A stretch of 64,000 nucleotides of DNA from Ancylobacter mangrovi (GTDB lineage Bacteria > Pseudomonadota > Alphaproteobacteria > Rhizobiales > Xanthobacteraceae). Of the stretch, positions 25,345 to 34,101 are shown one piece after another. The first letter of the stretch is position 1; every line of letters begins with the position of its first letter. The stretch lies in assembly GCF_024752355.1 (NCBI RefSeq), contig NZ_JANTHZ010000003.1, positions 62,001 through 126,000 of the forward strand. Reading direction: 5' to 3'. Both the position numbers and the translations under genes were made by a program. A model generated the notes under the pieces. The model was not told the origin of the DNA, did not search any database, and worked only from the letters and a program-made list of their open reading frames with translations.

Positions 25345-25929
25345 TCAGCTTTCGGGCAGCAGCATCTGCGAGCGCAGCAGCACCATCCGCCCGCGCCCGA
25401 TCCGCGCCACCAGCCGGCGGGCGGACTGCGCGCCGGCCTCGTGCCCGCCCAGCGCCTCGTAGAAGCGGCGATGGATCAGCAGCCCTTGTTCCGGGCGCGG
25501 CCGGCCGGTGAGCGCGTGGCGCGCCACGGCGGCCGCTTCCTTCAGCCGCGGCGCCACGCCGAAACCGTCGAGCGCGAGCCGGAAGGTGGCCGCGCGCCGG
25601 TCGGCAGCGCCCATGCGATCGACCTGGTCGGTGAAGGCGCGCACGTCGCGGGCCCAGCCTTCCTGCAGGATGCCTTCCGGCTCCAGGAACAATAGCCACG
25701 GGCTGCGGGCCGCCGCGGCGCCCTGGCGGTGGCGCGCGCCGGCATCGGCCGGGCCGCGCAGATACTCGCAGCCCGCCGCATCGGCGATTTCGGCGATTTC
25801 CGGCGAGGCGCCGGTGTCGACCAGCAGAACCTCGCGCACCACGCCGGCGGCGGCGCCCGGGACCAGCGAGGCGAGCGCGGGGATCAGGAGGCGGTGGGAC
25901 CCACTCGTGGGAACGACGACCGAGATCAC
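25345..25929 (-). CDS. Family 2-like glycosyltransferase, short
   Basis: A 194-residue protein with the start of a GT-A fold: VISVVVPTSGSHRLLIPALASL, then VREVLLVDTGASPEIAEIA and SPWLLFLEPEG in place of the metal-binding DxD. It looks like the nucleotide-binding half of a GT2 enzyme with the acceptor part reduced; the usual DxD is replaced by LEPEG, so catalytic activity is doubtful. The GTG at 25929 is preferred because AGGGAG lies upstream at fair spacing; a GTG at 25992 is in frame but without one. It is convergent with moaB and divergent from the LexA-boxed radical SAM gene. Confidence 0.7.
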   Translation of the reverse strand: MISVVVPTSGSHRLLIPALASLVPGAAAGVVREVLLVDTGASPEIAEIADAAGCEYLRGPADAGARHRQGAAAARSPWLLFLEPEGILQEGWARDVRAFTDQVDRMGAADRRAATFRLALDGFGVAPRLKEAAAVARHALTGRPRPEQGLLIHRRFYEALGGHEAGAQSARRLVARIGRGRMVLLRSQMLLPES

Positions 25930-26068
25930 GCTTGGCTGCGGCTCCCTGAAGCGGAAAGGGGGCGGAGGGCGGTGCGGCTGAGGACCCTGCACGCAAAGCG
26001 CAAGGCGTTGCCCTGCCTATAGCAGGCGTCCGCGCGCGTGAAGCGGCGTCTTCCGCATTTCGATGTAT

Positions 26069-26083
26069 GTTCTTGATATGTTC
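26069..26083 (+). promoter_or_regulatory. LexA (SOS) box upstream of the PA0069-type radical SAM gene
   Basis: GTTC (26069-26072), seven bases ttgatat, GTTC (26080-26083): an exact alphaproteobacterial LexA motif GTTC-N7-GTTC. It ends 24 bp before the ATG at 26108, in an AT-richer patch. It is only the second such match I found in gene upstream regions here, the other being at imuA. Match is seen; SOS control is inferred. Confidence 0.72.
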
Positions 26084-26107
26084 TCATGGCTGGACTAAGA
26101 ATCCGGC

Positions 26108-27364
26108 ATGGAACGCCGCACTGAACTTCTCCCCCGACAAAAGTCGCCGCCGGCGGCGGCGCCGAAGCATCTCGGCCGGCTGGCCGAGGAGCGGCGGGCG
26201 CTGCGGGAGAAGGAGGAGCGCGCGCAGGCGCGGGACACCTCGACGCTGTCGGAAATGGATGGCGGGCCGGAGCCGGCCGGGCCGTCGGTCGAGGCCGGGC
26301 GCCGGCGCGGCCGGGGCGCGCTCTCCAACGCGGCGGGCCGGTTCGAGCCGCAGGCTCGCGAGGCGTTCGACGACGGCTGGCAGAGCCTCGACGACCTGCC
26401 GGTCTTCCGCACCGACGTGACGGTGGAGCGGGCCCGCACCATCATCAACCGCAACGATTCGCCCGATGTCGGCTTCGACCGCTCGATCAATCCCTATCGC
26501 GGCTGCGAGCATGGCTGCGTGTACTGCTTCGCCCGCCCGACCCACGCCTATCAGGGCCTCTCGGCCGGGCTCGACTTCGAGACGCGGCTGTTCGCCAAGG
26601 CCGATGCGCCCGAATTGCTGGCGAAGGAGCTGGCGAAGCCGGGCTACGAGCCGCGCACCATCGCGCTCGGCATCAATACCGACGCCTACCAGCCGATCGA
26701 GCGCGAATGGCGGCTGACGCGCCGGATCCTGGAGGTGCTGAGCGATTTCGGCCATCCGGTCGGCATCGTCACCAAGTCCGCGCTGGTGCTGCGCGACCTC
26801 GACATCCTCGCGCCGATGGCCGAGCGGGGGCTGGTGAAGGTCGCGCTGTCGGTCACCTCGCTCGACCACAAGCTGGCGCGGGTGATGGAGCCGCGCGCGG
26901 CGACGCCGATGCGCCGCCTCGACGCGCTGCGCCGCCTGAGCGAGGCGGGCGTGCCCACCGCCGTGCTGGTGGCGCCGGTCGTGCCGGCGGTGACGGACAT
27001 GGAGATGGAGCGCATCCTCGACGCGGCCGCCGCCGCCGGCGCGTCGGAGGCGGGCTATGTGATGCTGCGCGTGCCGCTTGAGATCAAGGACCTGTTCAAG
27101 GAGTGGCTGCTGGCCCATTTCCCGGATCGCTACCGCCACGTCCTGGCGCAGCTGCGGGAACTGCACGGGGGCAAGGAATATGATTCCACCTTCGGCCATC
27201 GCATGACCGGCAGCGGCCCCTATGCCTGGACCATGGCGCGGCGCTTCGAGATCGCGGTGGAGCGGCTCGGCCTGAACCGCCGCCACACGCGCCTGACGAC
27301 GCGGGCCTTCAACCGCCCGCCACGCAAGGGTGAGCAATTGTCGCTGTTCGGGGAGGATGCATGA
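26108..27364 (+). CDS. PA0069-family radical SAM protein
   Basis: A 418-residue radical S-adenosylmethionine enzyme of the PA0069/SplB-like group; no reaction is established for this family. A disordered charged head (about residues 1-95) precedes the core with the iron-sulfur motif CEHGCVYC (CxxxCxxC, about 132-139), in the context YRGCEHGCVYCFARPTH. The segment TKSALVLRDLDIL is typical for the spore-photoproduct-lyase-like group. The C-terminus ends LSLFGEDA. The LexA box upstream suggests induction by DNA damage. The stop overlaps the next gene's start (ATGA), so the pair is coupled. Confidence 0.9.
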   Translation: MERRTELLPRQKSPPAAAPKHLGRLAEERRALREKEERAQARDTSTLSEMDGGPEPAGPSVEAGRRRGRGALSNAAGRFEPQAREAFDDGWQSLDDLPVFRTDVTVERARTIINRNDSPDVGFDRSINPYRGCEHGCVYCFARPTHAYQGLSAGLDFETRLFAKADAPELLAKELAKPGYEPRTIALGINTDAYQPIEREWRLTRRILEVLSDFGHPVGIVTKSALVLRDLDILAPMAERGLVKVALSVTSLDHKLARVMEPRAATPMRRLDALRRLSEAGVPTAVLVAPVVPAVTDMEMERILDAAAAAGASEAGYVMLRVPLEIKDLFKEWLLAHFPDRYRHVLAQLRELHGGKEYDSTFGHRMTGSGPYAWTMARRFEIAVERLGLNRRHTRLTTRAFNRPPRKGEQLSLFGEDA

Positions 27365-27882
27365 TCGCGGTGGAGGAATGCGAAAACGGGCCGGAGGACG
27401 CGCCGGCCCGGGAATTGACGCGCGAGGCCGTGCGGCGGGGAGGGCGGGAGGTTCCGCCGCTGCGCCTGTCGCTGGTGACGCTCGGCGTGGCGGACCTCGT
27501 GCGCGCGGCCGCCTTCTACGAGAAGCTCGGCCTGGCGCGGAAGGTGCGCGAGGCCGGGGGCGTGGTGTTCCTCGAGGCCGGGCCGGTGGTGCTGGCGCTC
27601 TATCCGCGCCATGAGCTCGCGACCGATGCCGGCGTCGTCGACGGCCGGCACGGCCAGTTCGGCGGCGTGGCGCTGGCCTGCAACCGGGCGAGCCGGGCCG
27701 ATGTCGACGCCACGCTCATCCGCGCGGTGGCGGCGGGCGGCCGGGCGCTGCGGCCGGCGCAGGCGACCTTCTGGGGCGGCTATTCCGGCTATGTGGCAGA
27801 TCCCGACGGCTACCCCTGGGAGATCGCGCACAATCCCGGATTCGGGCTCGACGAGGAGGGCCGGCTGATCCTGCCGGCGTGA
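27361..27882 (+). CDS. VOC-family protein coupled to the radical SAM gene
   Basis: A 173-residue glyoxalase-fold protein. The core begins at RLSLVTLGVADLVRAAAFY (about residue 37) and closes with GGYSGYVADPDGYPWEIAHNP, characteristic of the PhnB-unlike VOC group often annotated as glyoxalase. The first 35 residues are charged and probably extended; a later start within them is possible. Its ATG overlaps the radical SAM stop by 4 bp. As second gene of a possibly LexA-controlled pair it may take part in the same damage response. Substrate unknown. Confidence 0.85.
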   Translation: MIAVEECENGPEDAPARELTREAVRRGGREVPPLRLSLVTLGVADLVRAAAFYEKLGLARKVREAGGVVFLEAGPVVLALYPRHELATDAGVVDGRHGQFGGVALACNRASRADVDATLIRAVAAGGRALRPAQATFWGGYSGYVADPDGYPWEIAHNPGFGLDEEGRLILPA

Positions 27883-28085
27883 GGGGCGTGCCCTTCGTCG
27901 TGATGCTTACGGGCCACCCGCGGCGGGAAGGCCGCGGGGACGGAACGCTTGCCGAGCCGGCTCGCCTTGGCAGGCAGACGTGGCGGCGGCTCGGGCGGCC
28001 GCTCACGCCGCCGCGAACTCTCGCCACGGCGGCCGCCTGGGCCGCCGTGGGCTTCTCACTGCCGCCGCTCGGATCGCCGCCAGCC

Positions 28086-28181
28086 ATCGCCGCCGCGCGT
28101 TCTTGCCGACTCATGTTCTCGCCGCCGCAGAATCTCGCCGGCTCGGGCTCTCGCCGACCCAGCCTCTCGCCGGCTCAGTTG
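28086..28181. repeat. Six imperfect 16-bp tandem repeats
   Basis: Consecutive 16-mers start at 28086, 28102, 28118, 28134, 28150 and 28166, each beginning with a close variant of ctcgccg followed by a looser c-t-c-a-g part. The last copy runs over the stop codon of the DsbA-like gene. Because 16 is not a multiple of three, this is not a coding repeat. The remainder of the 292-bp spacer (27883-28085) is GC-rich with short inverted repeats such as ccgcgg...ccgcgg near 27920. Confidence 0.88.
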
Positions 28182-28861
28182 GCGGTGAGAAGGGGCTCGA
28201 GCTCCTTGTCGAGCTCGTCCGGGCTGATCGCGCCGGAGATCTTCTTGCCGTTGATGAAGAAGGTCGGGGTGGCGTCGATGCCGAATTCCTTCGAGCCGCG
28301 CTCGGCCACCTGGTCGACCTCGCCGGCCAGCTTCTTGTCGTTGAGGCAGGCGTTGAACTGTTCCTCGGTCATGCCGCCCTGCTTGGCGATGGTGAGCAGC
28401 GCCTGCGCCGGGTTGTTGGTGAAGGCCCAGCTCTTCTGGGTCTCGAACAGCGTGTCGACCATCGGGTAGTACTTGTCCGGCCCCGCGCAGCGGGCCAGCA
28501 TGAAGGCGGCCTTGGCGACGATGTCGAGCGGGAACTCGCGCAGGATGAACTTCACCTTGCCGGTGTCGATGTATTTCTCCTTGAGCACCGGGTAGGTGGT
28601 CTCGTGGAAATGCGCGCAGTGACCGCAGGTCATGGAGGCGTATTCGACGATGATGACCGGCGCGTCGGCCTTGCCGAGCACCAGATCGGGCAGCGCGCCC
28701 GGCGCCATCAGCTTGGCCATCTCCACCGTCTGCGCCTCGGCGCTGCTGATGAAGGCGATCTGGCCGGCGCCGAAACTCACCGGACTGGCGATCGTGAACA
28801 GGGCAGCCGCGGTGAGGGCGGCGGTCCCCAGCCCTTCGAGGAAGCGACGGCGATCGATCAT
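28175..28861 (-). CDS. DsbA-family thiol:disulfide interchange protein
   Basis: A 228-residue secreted thioredoxin-fold oxidoreductase (DsbA/BdbD group) acting on cysteines of envelope proteins. The N-terminus MIDRRRFLEGLGTAAL resembles a Tat-type signal (RRRFLEG) with a hydrophobic core, and the mature part starts after about residue 45. The redox centre is CGHC in ASMTCGHCAHFH, and the cis-proline loop is ATPTFFINGK. It lies in the alphaproteobacterial cluster mutY-DUF721-dsbA, which continues to smc in many genomes; here smc is about 8 kb away. Tandem repeats cover its 3' end. Confidence 0.92.
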   Translation of the reverse strand: MIDRRRFLEGLGTAALTAAALFTIASPVSFGAGQIAFISSAEAQTVEMAKLMAPGALPDLVLGKADAPVIIVEYASMTCGHCAHFHETTYPVLKEKYIDTGKVKFILREFPLDIVAKAAFMLARCAGPDKYYPMVDTLFETQKSWAFTNNPAQALLTIAKQGGMTEEQFNACLNDKKLAGEVDQVAERGSKEFGIDATPTFFINGKKISGAISPDELDKELEPLLTAN

Positions 28862-28982
28862 GGTCGGTCTCCAAAACAGGTGCCGGGGCGATCGGTCGGC
28901 CCGGACGGAATGCGCCTACAGGCAGCGCGCGAACATGGCAACGGTGGGGCACCGCTGGTCTTTGTCACCGCTGCGTGAAGTG

Positions 28983-29537
28983 TCAGCGCCGCGGCCGCAT
29001 GCGCAAGGGCCGCGACGGGGCCGGCGCCGCCGGCGTGCGGCGGTCCCGCGCGACCAGCGCGCCGAGGCGGGCGAGCGCCGCGGCGAGCTCGGGGTCCTCG
29101 AACGGGCCGAGCCGGCGGGCGATGTCGGCGCGGGCGGCGGCGTCGGGCTCGGCGGGGCGGGGCGGGCGCGCGGGCCGGGTGGCGACCGGCCCCTGGCGCA
29201 GCGCCAGCCGGCCGATGCAGCGCCAGCCGAAATAGCGGTTGACGCGCTCGACCACGACCGGGCCGAGATGCTGGAGCTCGATGGCGTAGCCGCCCTCGAC
29301 GCGCACATGCAGCACGCCCGGCTCCGGGCTCTCCGGCCGGCTCGGCCAGACCAGCTTGACCGGCAGCGCCCGCGCCGCCATCACGTCGCCGACGATCTCG
29401 GCCCAGCGGGTGACGATCTCGACCGAGGCGATGCCGCGCTGGCGGCAGCTCTCGGAGATGGTGGCGTCCACCAGGTCCGCCAGCGGCCGGGGGGCGAAGG
29501 ATCGGGGCACGTATGAGCCGGGCGGCTTGGGCGGCAT
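28983..29537 (-). CDS. DciA-like DUF721 protein
   Basis: A 184-residue DUF721 protein; the family includes DciA, the ancestral loader of the replicative helicase DnaB. The conserved KH-like part spans about residues 10-110: LADLVDATISESCRQRG, then VTRWAEIVGDVMAARA and VLHVRVEGGYAIELQHLG. The C-terminal tail is low-complexity. The ATG at 29537 (MPPKPPGSYVPR) is chosen; the frame is open further but has no family similarity and would overlap mutY. It is divergent from mutY by 118 bp and upstream of the DsbA-like gene in the same direction. Confidence 0.82.
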   Translation of the reverse strand: MPPKPPGSYVPRSFAPRPLADLVDATISESCRQRGIASVEIVTRWAEIVGDVMAARALPVKLVWPSRPESPEPGVLHVRVEGGYAIELQHLGPVVVERVNRYFGWRCIGRLALRQGPVATRPARPPRPAEPDAAARADIARRLGPFEDPELAAALARLGALVARDRRTPAAPAPSRPLRMRPRR

Positions 29538-29655
29538 GAGGGAAATCCACAGGCGGCGGCCGGCAGGGGCGCCGGGGAAAAGGCTGTTCGGGCGGAATGC
29601 CTTGCGGGAACGGCGCCGGGCCGCCACCCTGCCGGGCTTCCATTCCGAGGATCGC

Positions 29656-30750
29656 ATGGCCGACGCCGCCAATCCAGCCCGCCTTCCGTCCGCGCCTTCC
29701 GCGGCGTCCCGCCTGCCCCCTCCCTCGCCCGCCGCGCTGCTCGCCTGGTACGACCGCCACCGGCGGCGACTGCCCTGGCGCGCGGCGCCGGGCGAGCGGG
29801 CCGACCCGTATCACGTGTTCCTCTCCGAGATCATGCTGCAGCAGACCACGGTGGTGACGGTCGGCCCCTATTACGCGGACTTCCTCGCCCGCTGGCCCGA
29901 TGTCGGCGCGCTGGCGGGCGCGCGCCTCGAGGAGGTGCTCTCGCGCTGGGCCGGGCTCGGCTATTACGCCCGGGCGCGCAACCTGCACGCCTGCGCCCGC
30001 GCCGTGGTCGAGCGCCATGGCGGCCGGTTCCCGCAGGAGGAGGCCGCCCTGCTGGCGCTGCCGGGCGTCGGCCCCTACACGGCGGCGGCGATCGCGGCGA
30101 TCGCGTTCGACCGGCGGGCCGCCCCGGTCGACGGCAATTGGGAGCGCGTGGTCGCGCGGCTTTTCGCGCTCGAGGAGACGCTGCCGAAGGCGAAGGCGCG
30201 CCTGAAGGCGCTCGCCCTGACGCTGCTGCCGCAGGCGCGCTTCGGCGATTTCGCGCAGGCGATGATGGACCTCGGCGCCACCATCTGCACCCCGCGCAAG
30301 CCCGCCTGCGCGCTCTGCCCGTGGCGCAAGAACTGCGCCGCCCATGCCGGCGGCACGCCCGAGCGCTACCCGCTGAAGGCCGCCAAGGCGGCGCGGCCGA
30401 CCCGGCAGGGCATCGCCTTCCTCGTCGTGCGGGCGGACGGCGCGGTGCTGGTGCGCTCGCGCCCGGCGAAGGGGCTGCTCGGCGGCATGAGCGAGGTGCC
30501 CTCGACGCCGTGGGAGACGCAGGCCCCCGCCGATCCGCTGGCGCATGCGCCGCTGGCCGCGCAGTGGACGGCGCTGAACGCGCGCGTGAGCCACGTGTTC
30601 AGCCATTTCGCGCTCGACCTCGCGCTGTGGCGCGCCCGCGTGCCGGCGGCGACGCCCGCGCCGGCGGGTCACCGCTGGGTGCCGCGCGCGGGCTTCGAGG
30701 CCGAGGCGTTTCCGAGCGTCATGGTCAAGGTATTGCAATACATCGACTAA
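29656..30750 (+). CDS. mutY: A/G-specific adenine glycosylase
   Basis: MutY, 364 residues, removes adenine mispaired with 8-oxoguanine in base excision repair. Helix-hairpin-helix and catalytic region: LPGVGPYTAAAIAAIAF with the aspartate in APVDGNWERV. The 4Fe-4S cluster ligands follow the family spacing C-x6-C-x2-C-x5-C (CTPRKPACALCPWRKNC), and a NUDIX-like recognition domain occupies the C-terminus. The catalytic glutamate lies in LSEIMLQQTTV. The start at 29656 has cgagga ahead of it; earlier in-frame ATGs lack similarity. It is divergent from the DUF721 gene. Confidence 0.96.
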   Translation: MADAANPARLPSAPSAASRLPPPSPAALLAWYDRHRRRLPWRAAPGERADPYHVFLSEIMLQQTTVVTVGPYYADFLARWPDVGALAGARLEEVLSRWAGLGYYARARNLHACARAVVERHGGRFPQEEAALLALPGVGPYTAAAIAAIAFDRRAAPVDGNWERVVARLFALEETLPKAKARLKALALTLLPQARFGDFAQAMMDLGATICTPRKPACALCPWRKNCAAHAGGTPERYPLKAAKAARPTRQGIAFLVVRADGAVLVRSRPAKGLLGGMSEVPSTPWETQAPADPLAHAPLAAQWTALNARVSHVFSHFALDLALWRARVPAATPAPAGHRWVPRAGFEAEAFPSVMVKVLQYID

Positions 30751-30837
30751 TTGTGAGCGGCCGGAATGAACCGGCGGCGTCTCCGTGCGTTGTCTGGCAC
30801 GTGTCCCGCATGGGTGGGACTTAGGGAGACGACGAAG

Positions 30838-31026
30838 ATGAGCAGCAGCACGATGGACAAGGCCAAGGGCCACACCAACGAAGCGGTCGGCAACCTCAAG
30901 CAGGCGGCCGGCAAGGCGACGGGCTCGAAGAAGCTCCAGGCCGAGGGCAAGGTGCAGGAATTGAAGGGCGAGGGCCAGAAGGCCGTCGGCAAGACGAAGG
31001 ACGCGGTCAAGAAGGCCGCCCACTGA
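30838..31026 (+). CDS. CsbD-family stress protein
   Basis: A 62-residue, highly charged CsbD-like protein (MDKAKGHTNEAVGNLKQAAG, then KVQELKGEGQKAVG), a general-stress family of unknown mechanism. The lysine/glutamine/glycine repeats are typical of this largely unstructured group. The ATG at 30838 has agggagac (30823-30830). It is followed within 25 bp by a strong terminator, so it is a single-gene transcript. Confidence 0.92.
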   Translation: MSSSTMDKAKGHTNEAVGNLKQAAGKATGSKKLQAEGKVQELKGEGQKAVGKTKDAVKKAAH

Positions 31027-31050
31027 CACGCCCCGCCTGCCGGGACGGAG

Positions 31051-31075
31051 AGGCCGCCGCGAGGCGGCCTTTTCT
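31051..31075 (+). terminator. Rho-independent terminator after csbD-like gene
   Basis: An 8-bp perfect stem aggccgcc/ggcggcct (31051-31058 with 31063-31070), 4-base loop, followed by tttctgtt. It begins 25 bp after the CsbD-like stop. Confidence 0.8.
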
Positions 31076-31125
31076 GTTGGCAGGCACCGGAAGGGGCTCG
31101 GCCGGCAGTCCGGCTGGGTCGTCCC

Positions 31126-31731
31126 TCAGTCCAGCAGCCCGACATGGCCCGGCAGCGCGGCGACGCGCGAGAGCCAGCCGCGGATGGCGGGGAAGGGCGC
31201 GAGGTCGTAACCGCCTTCCTCCGCCGTGTGGGTGTAGGCGTAGAGCGCGATGTCGGCCACGCTGAAGGCGTCGCCCGCCAGCCAGTCGGCATGCGACAGG
31301 CGCGCCTCCATCACCGCGAGCGCCGCGTTTCCCGCCTCCAGCAGCGCGGCGAGACGCTCGGGCGTCGCGAGGTGGGCGCGCTCGGCATAGGTGAATAAGG
31401 CGCGGCGCACGGCGATGGCGGGCTCGTGGCTGTACTGCTCGAAGAACAGCCATTCATAGGCCTTCGCGCGGTCATATGCGTCGGCCGGCAGCAGCGCCGT
31501 TCCTTCCGCGAGATGCAGCATGATGGCGTTCGATTCGGCGAGGAAGCGCCCGTCGGCGAGCTTCACCGCGGGCACCTTGCCGATCGGATTCATGGCGAGA
31601 TAGGCGGGCGTGCGGGTCGAGCCGTCGCGCGCGGAGACGGTGACGCGCTCGAGCGCGCGGCCTGTATGGGCGGCGACGAGCCGGACCTTGTAGCAATTGC
31701 CGGAATCGGGCTGCTCGTAGAGGGTGATCAT
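31126..31731 (-). CDS. Glutathione S-transferase family protein
   Basis: A 201-residue cytosolic GST. The N-terminal thioredoxin-like domain (MITLYEQPDSGNCYKVRLVA) includes the conserved cis-proline/glutathione motif NPIGKVPAVKL and LAESNAIMLHLAEG. The all-helical C-terminal domain has the DWLAGDAFSVADIALYAYTH motif with the conserved capping aspartate. The catalytic Ser/Cys position carries SGNCYK. It is transcribed in the same direction as ccrM, starting 20 bp after its stop, so read-through is likely. Confidence 0.92.
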   Translation of the reverse strand: MITLYEQPDSGNCYKVRLVAAHTGRALERVTVSARDGSTRTPAYLAMNPIGKVPAVKLADGRFLAESNAIMLHLAEGTALLPADAYDRAKAYEWLFFEQYSHEPAIAVRRALFTYAERAHLATPERLAALLEAGNAALAVMEARLSHADWLAGDAFSVADIALYAYTHTAEEGGYDLAPFPAIRGWLSRVAALPGHVGLLD

Positions 31732-31750
31732 GGCCGCCGCACCCGTGGCC

Positions 31751-32929
31751 TCACTCCGCCGCCATCGCCATTTCCGAGCGCACCAGCGCGCGCAGCGAAT
31801 CGATCGGCCGCAGGCCCTCGCGGGTCTCGATGTGCCAGAAGGTCCAGCCGTTGCAGGCGTCGAGCCCCTGGGCGAGGGCGCCGGCGCGGTGGATGGAGCC
31901 GACCATGCCGAGCCCCGGCGCGGTCTCCAGCGACAGCGTGCCGTCGGCGCGCACCAGCGCGCGGAAGCGGCTTTTGGCGTCGGTGAGCAGGGTGCCGGGC
32001 GCGATCAGCCCGCGCTCGATCAGCGCGGCGAAGGCGATGCGCGGCGCCTCGCGGGCGCTGGGTGCGGGCGCGAGCACCGCCTCGGGCAGGCGCTCGACCG
32101 CGTCGACCCGCGCGCGGGCGGCCTCGGCATAGGCCTCGTCGCGCTCGATGCCGACGAAGTGCCGGCCGAGCCGCTTGGCGACCGCCGCCGTGGTGCCCGA
32201 GCCGAGGAAGGGATCGAGCACGACGTCGCCGGGCCGCGAGGAGGCGAGCAAGATGCGCGCGATCAGCGCCTCCGGCTTCTGGGTCGGGTGCAGCTTGCCG
32301 CCCTCCTCGTCCTTCAGCCGCTCGCCGCCCGAGCAGATCGGGAACAGCCAGTCGGAGCGCATCTGCACGTCCTCATTGGCGGCCTTCATGGCTTCGTAGT
32401 TGAAGGTGTAGCCCTTGCCGCCGGCATCGCGCGCGGCCCAGATCAGCGTCTCGTGGGCGTTGGTGAAGCGCCGCCCGCGGAAGTTCGGCATCGGGTTGGT
32501 CTTGCGCCAGACGATGTCGTTGAGGATCCAGAAATCGAGGTCCTGCAGCAGGGAGCCGACGCGGAAGATGTTGTGATAGGAGCCGATCACCCACAGCGTG
32601 CCGGTCGGCTTCAGCACCCGGCGCACGGCGAGCAGCCAGGCGCGGGTGAAGGCGTCGTAGGCCTTGAAGCTCTCGAACTTGTCCCAGGCGTCGTCGACCG
32701 CGTCGACGCGGCTGTCATCGGGCCGCTTCAATTCGCCCTGAAGCTGCAGATTATAGGGCGGGTCGGCGAAGACGAGGTCGACCGAGCGCGCGGGCAGCCG
32801 CGACAGCTCGGCGATGCAGTCGCCCCGCAGGATCGAATCGAGGGGAAGGCCGCCATCGAGGCCGGAGGAGCGCGAGGCTCCCGGACGGGAGACCCGGCGG
32901 GCCTCCCCATTACGCACCACCAGCTTCAT
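31751..32929 (-). CDS. ccrM: CcrM-type adenine-N6 DNA methyltransferase (GANTC)
   Basis: A 392-residue beta-class N6-adenine methyltransferase of the cell-cycle-regulated alphaproteobacterial CcrM family, which methylates GANTC at the end of replication. The catalytic motif DPPYNLQL is near the N-terminus (about residue 57) and the SAM-binding motif near [20 protein letters not shown]. The C-terminal RAMA-like domain ([19 protein letters not shown]... GWTFWH) is present, as in true CcrM. No restriction enzyme is linked, so it is an orphan methyltransferase. Regulation by CtrA/GcrA is expected from other species but I did not find a clear CtrA site. The ATG is at 32929. Confidence 0.95.
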   Translation of the reverse strand: MKLVVRNGEARRVSRPGASRSSGLDGGLPLDSILRGDCIAELSRLPARSVDLVFADPPYNLQLQGELKRPDDSRVDAVDDAWDKFESFKAYDAFTRAWLLAVRRVLKPTGTLWVIGSYHNIFRVGSLLQDLDFWILNDIVWRKTNPMPNFRGRRFTNAHETLIWAARDAGGKGYTFNYEAMKAANEDVQMRSDWLFPICSGGERLKDEEGGKLHPTQKPEALIARILLASSRPGDVVLDPFLGSGTTAAVAKRLGRHFVGIERDEAYAEAARARVDAVERLPEAVLAPAPSAREAPRIAFAALIERGLIAPGTLLTDAKSRFRALVRADGTLSLETAPGLGMVGSIHRAGALAQGLDACNGWTFWHIETREGLRPIDSLRALVRSEMAMAAE

Positions 32930-33030
32930 GAACGCTTACCCGACGCTTACAGGACGCTACGGAATTCGTATCCACAATGTCCGTTGGTCAGGGTAAATAC
33001 CGAGTAAAGGTATCGGGTGAGGATCGCGAC

Positions 33031-34098
33031 ATGGCCGACATGCCGCCGCCGGCAACGCCCGCCGGTGCCTTTCCCGGGGAGGTATCGCCCGAGCCGTCGC
33101 GCTGGCACGGCGACGGGCTGATCGCCCGCTCCATCCGCTTCGCGCTGACGGTGATGGCGCCGATCACGGCCGGGATGCTGGTGGGCGTCGACACCTGGCT
33201 GGTCTACGCCATGGTCACCTCGATCCTGAGCTTCGCGCTCGACACCGGCGGGCCGGCGCCCCAGCGTTTCACCCTCATGGCGGTGGCGGGACTTGTGGTG
33301 GTGGCGGGCACCGGGGTCGGAACGCTGGCCGCGGGCCATACCGGCCTGCTGCTCGTCGCCTTCGCGGGAGCGGGAGCGCTCTATGCGCTGGTTGAGAGCA
33401 TCGACCCGAGCGCGGCGGCGGCGGCGCGCTTCATGTGCCTGACGCTGGCGATCGGCGCCCTCTACGCGCCGCTGGCCGGGCGCGACGTGCTCGTGGTCGC
33501 GGCGTTCGCCGCCTATGCCTGGGCGGTCTCCATCGCCTGGGACCTGCTGACCGGCGCGCTGCGGCCCTCCACCGCGCCCTCGTTCGCGGAGGTGCTGGCG
33601 CGCCTGCGGGCCACCGAGGGGCCGCGCTGGGTGTTCGCAGCCTCGGTCGCGATCGCGGTGCCGCTCGCCCTGATCTGCAGCCTGTCGCTGGGCCTGCACC
33701 GGCCCTACTGGGCGCTGATCGCCATCGTGCTGGTGCTGAGGGCCGACGCGCTCTCCAGCCGCCAGCAGATGGGGCAGGTGCTGCTCGGCACATCGATAGG
33801 GGTGGCGCTGGCACTCGCCTATGGCGCGGTGCTGCCCTCCCATTCCGCGCTGCTGGTCGGCATGGCGGTGGCGGCGCTGATCCGCTGGCCGGCGCAACAG
33901 CTCCACGGCGCGCTCGGAACGGCGGCGCTCACCGCCTTCATCATGCTGCTGCTGGAACTGGTGGCCGGCAGCGTCGCCGGCGCCTCGCACGACATCATCG
34001 AGCGGCTGGTCGACGTCGCGGTGGGCTGCACGTTCGCGATGGTGGCGCTCGGCCTCGACAGGGTCGGGCGGCGCCTGCTCACGCGCTTCGGGCGCTGA
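33031..34098 (+). CDS. FUSC-family membrane protein
   Basis: A 355-residue integral membrane protein of the FUSC (fusaric-acid-resistance-like) family, putative exporter or channel for aromatic acids. Two blocks of hydrophobic segments are visible, about residues 35-160 and 200-350, consistent with eight to ten spans. The second block contains the family-typical HRPYWALIAIVLVLRAD and RWPAQQLHGALGTAALTAF. The ATG at 33031 has ggtgagga upstream; a second ATG lies three codons later. It is divergent from ccrM and ends 3 bp before the convergent ICMT-like gene. Confidence 0.85.
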   Translation: MADMPPPATPAGAFPGEVSPEPSRWHGDGLIARSIRFALTVMAPITAGMLVGVDTWLVYAMVTSILSFALDTGGPAPQRFTLMAVAGLVVVAGTGVGTLAAGHTGLLLVAFAGAGALYALVESIDPSAAAAARFMCLTLAIGALYAPLAGRDVLVVAAFAAYAWAVSIAWDLLTGALRPSTAPSFAEVLARLRATEGPRWVFAASVAIAVPLALICSLSLGLHRPYWALIAIVLVLRADALSSRQQMGQVLLGTSIGVALALAYGAVLPSHSALLVGMAVAALIRWPAQQLHGALGTAALTAFIMLLLELVAGSVAGASHDIIERLVDVAVGCTFAMVALGLDRVGRRLLTRFGR

Positions 34099-34101
34099 GC
34101 G

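Noticed and set aside
28086-28181. Possible CRISPR array
   Set aside because: The repeats are 16 bp back to back with no unique spacers and no cas genes are near.
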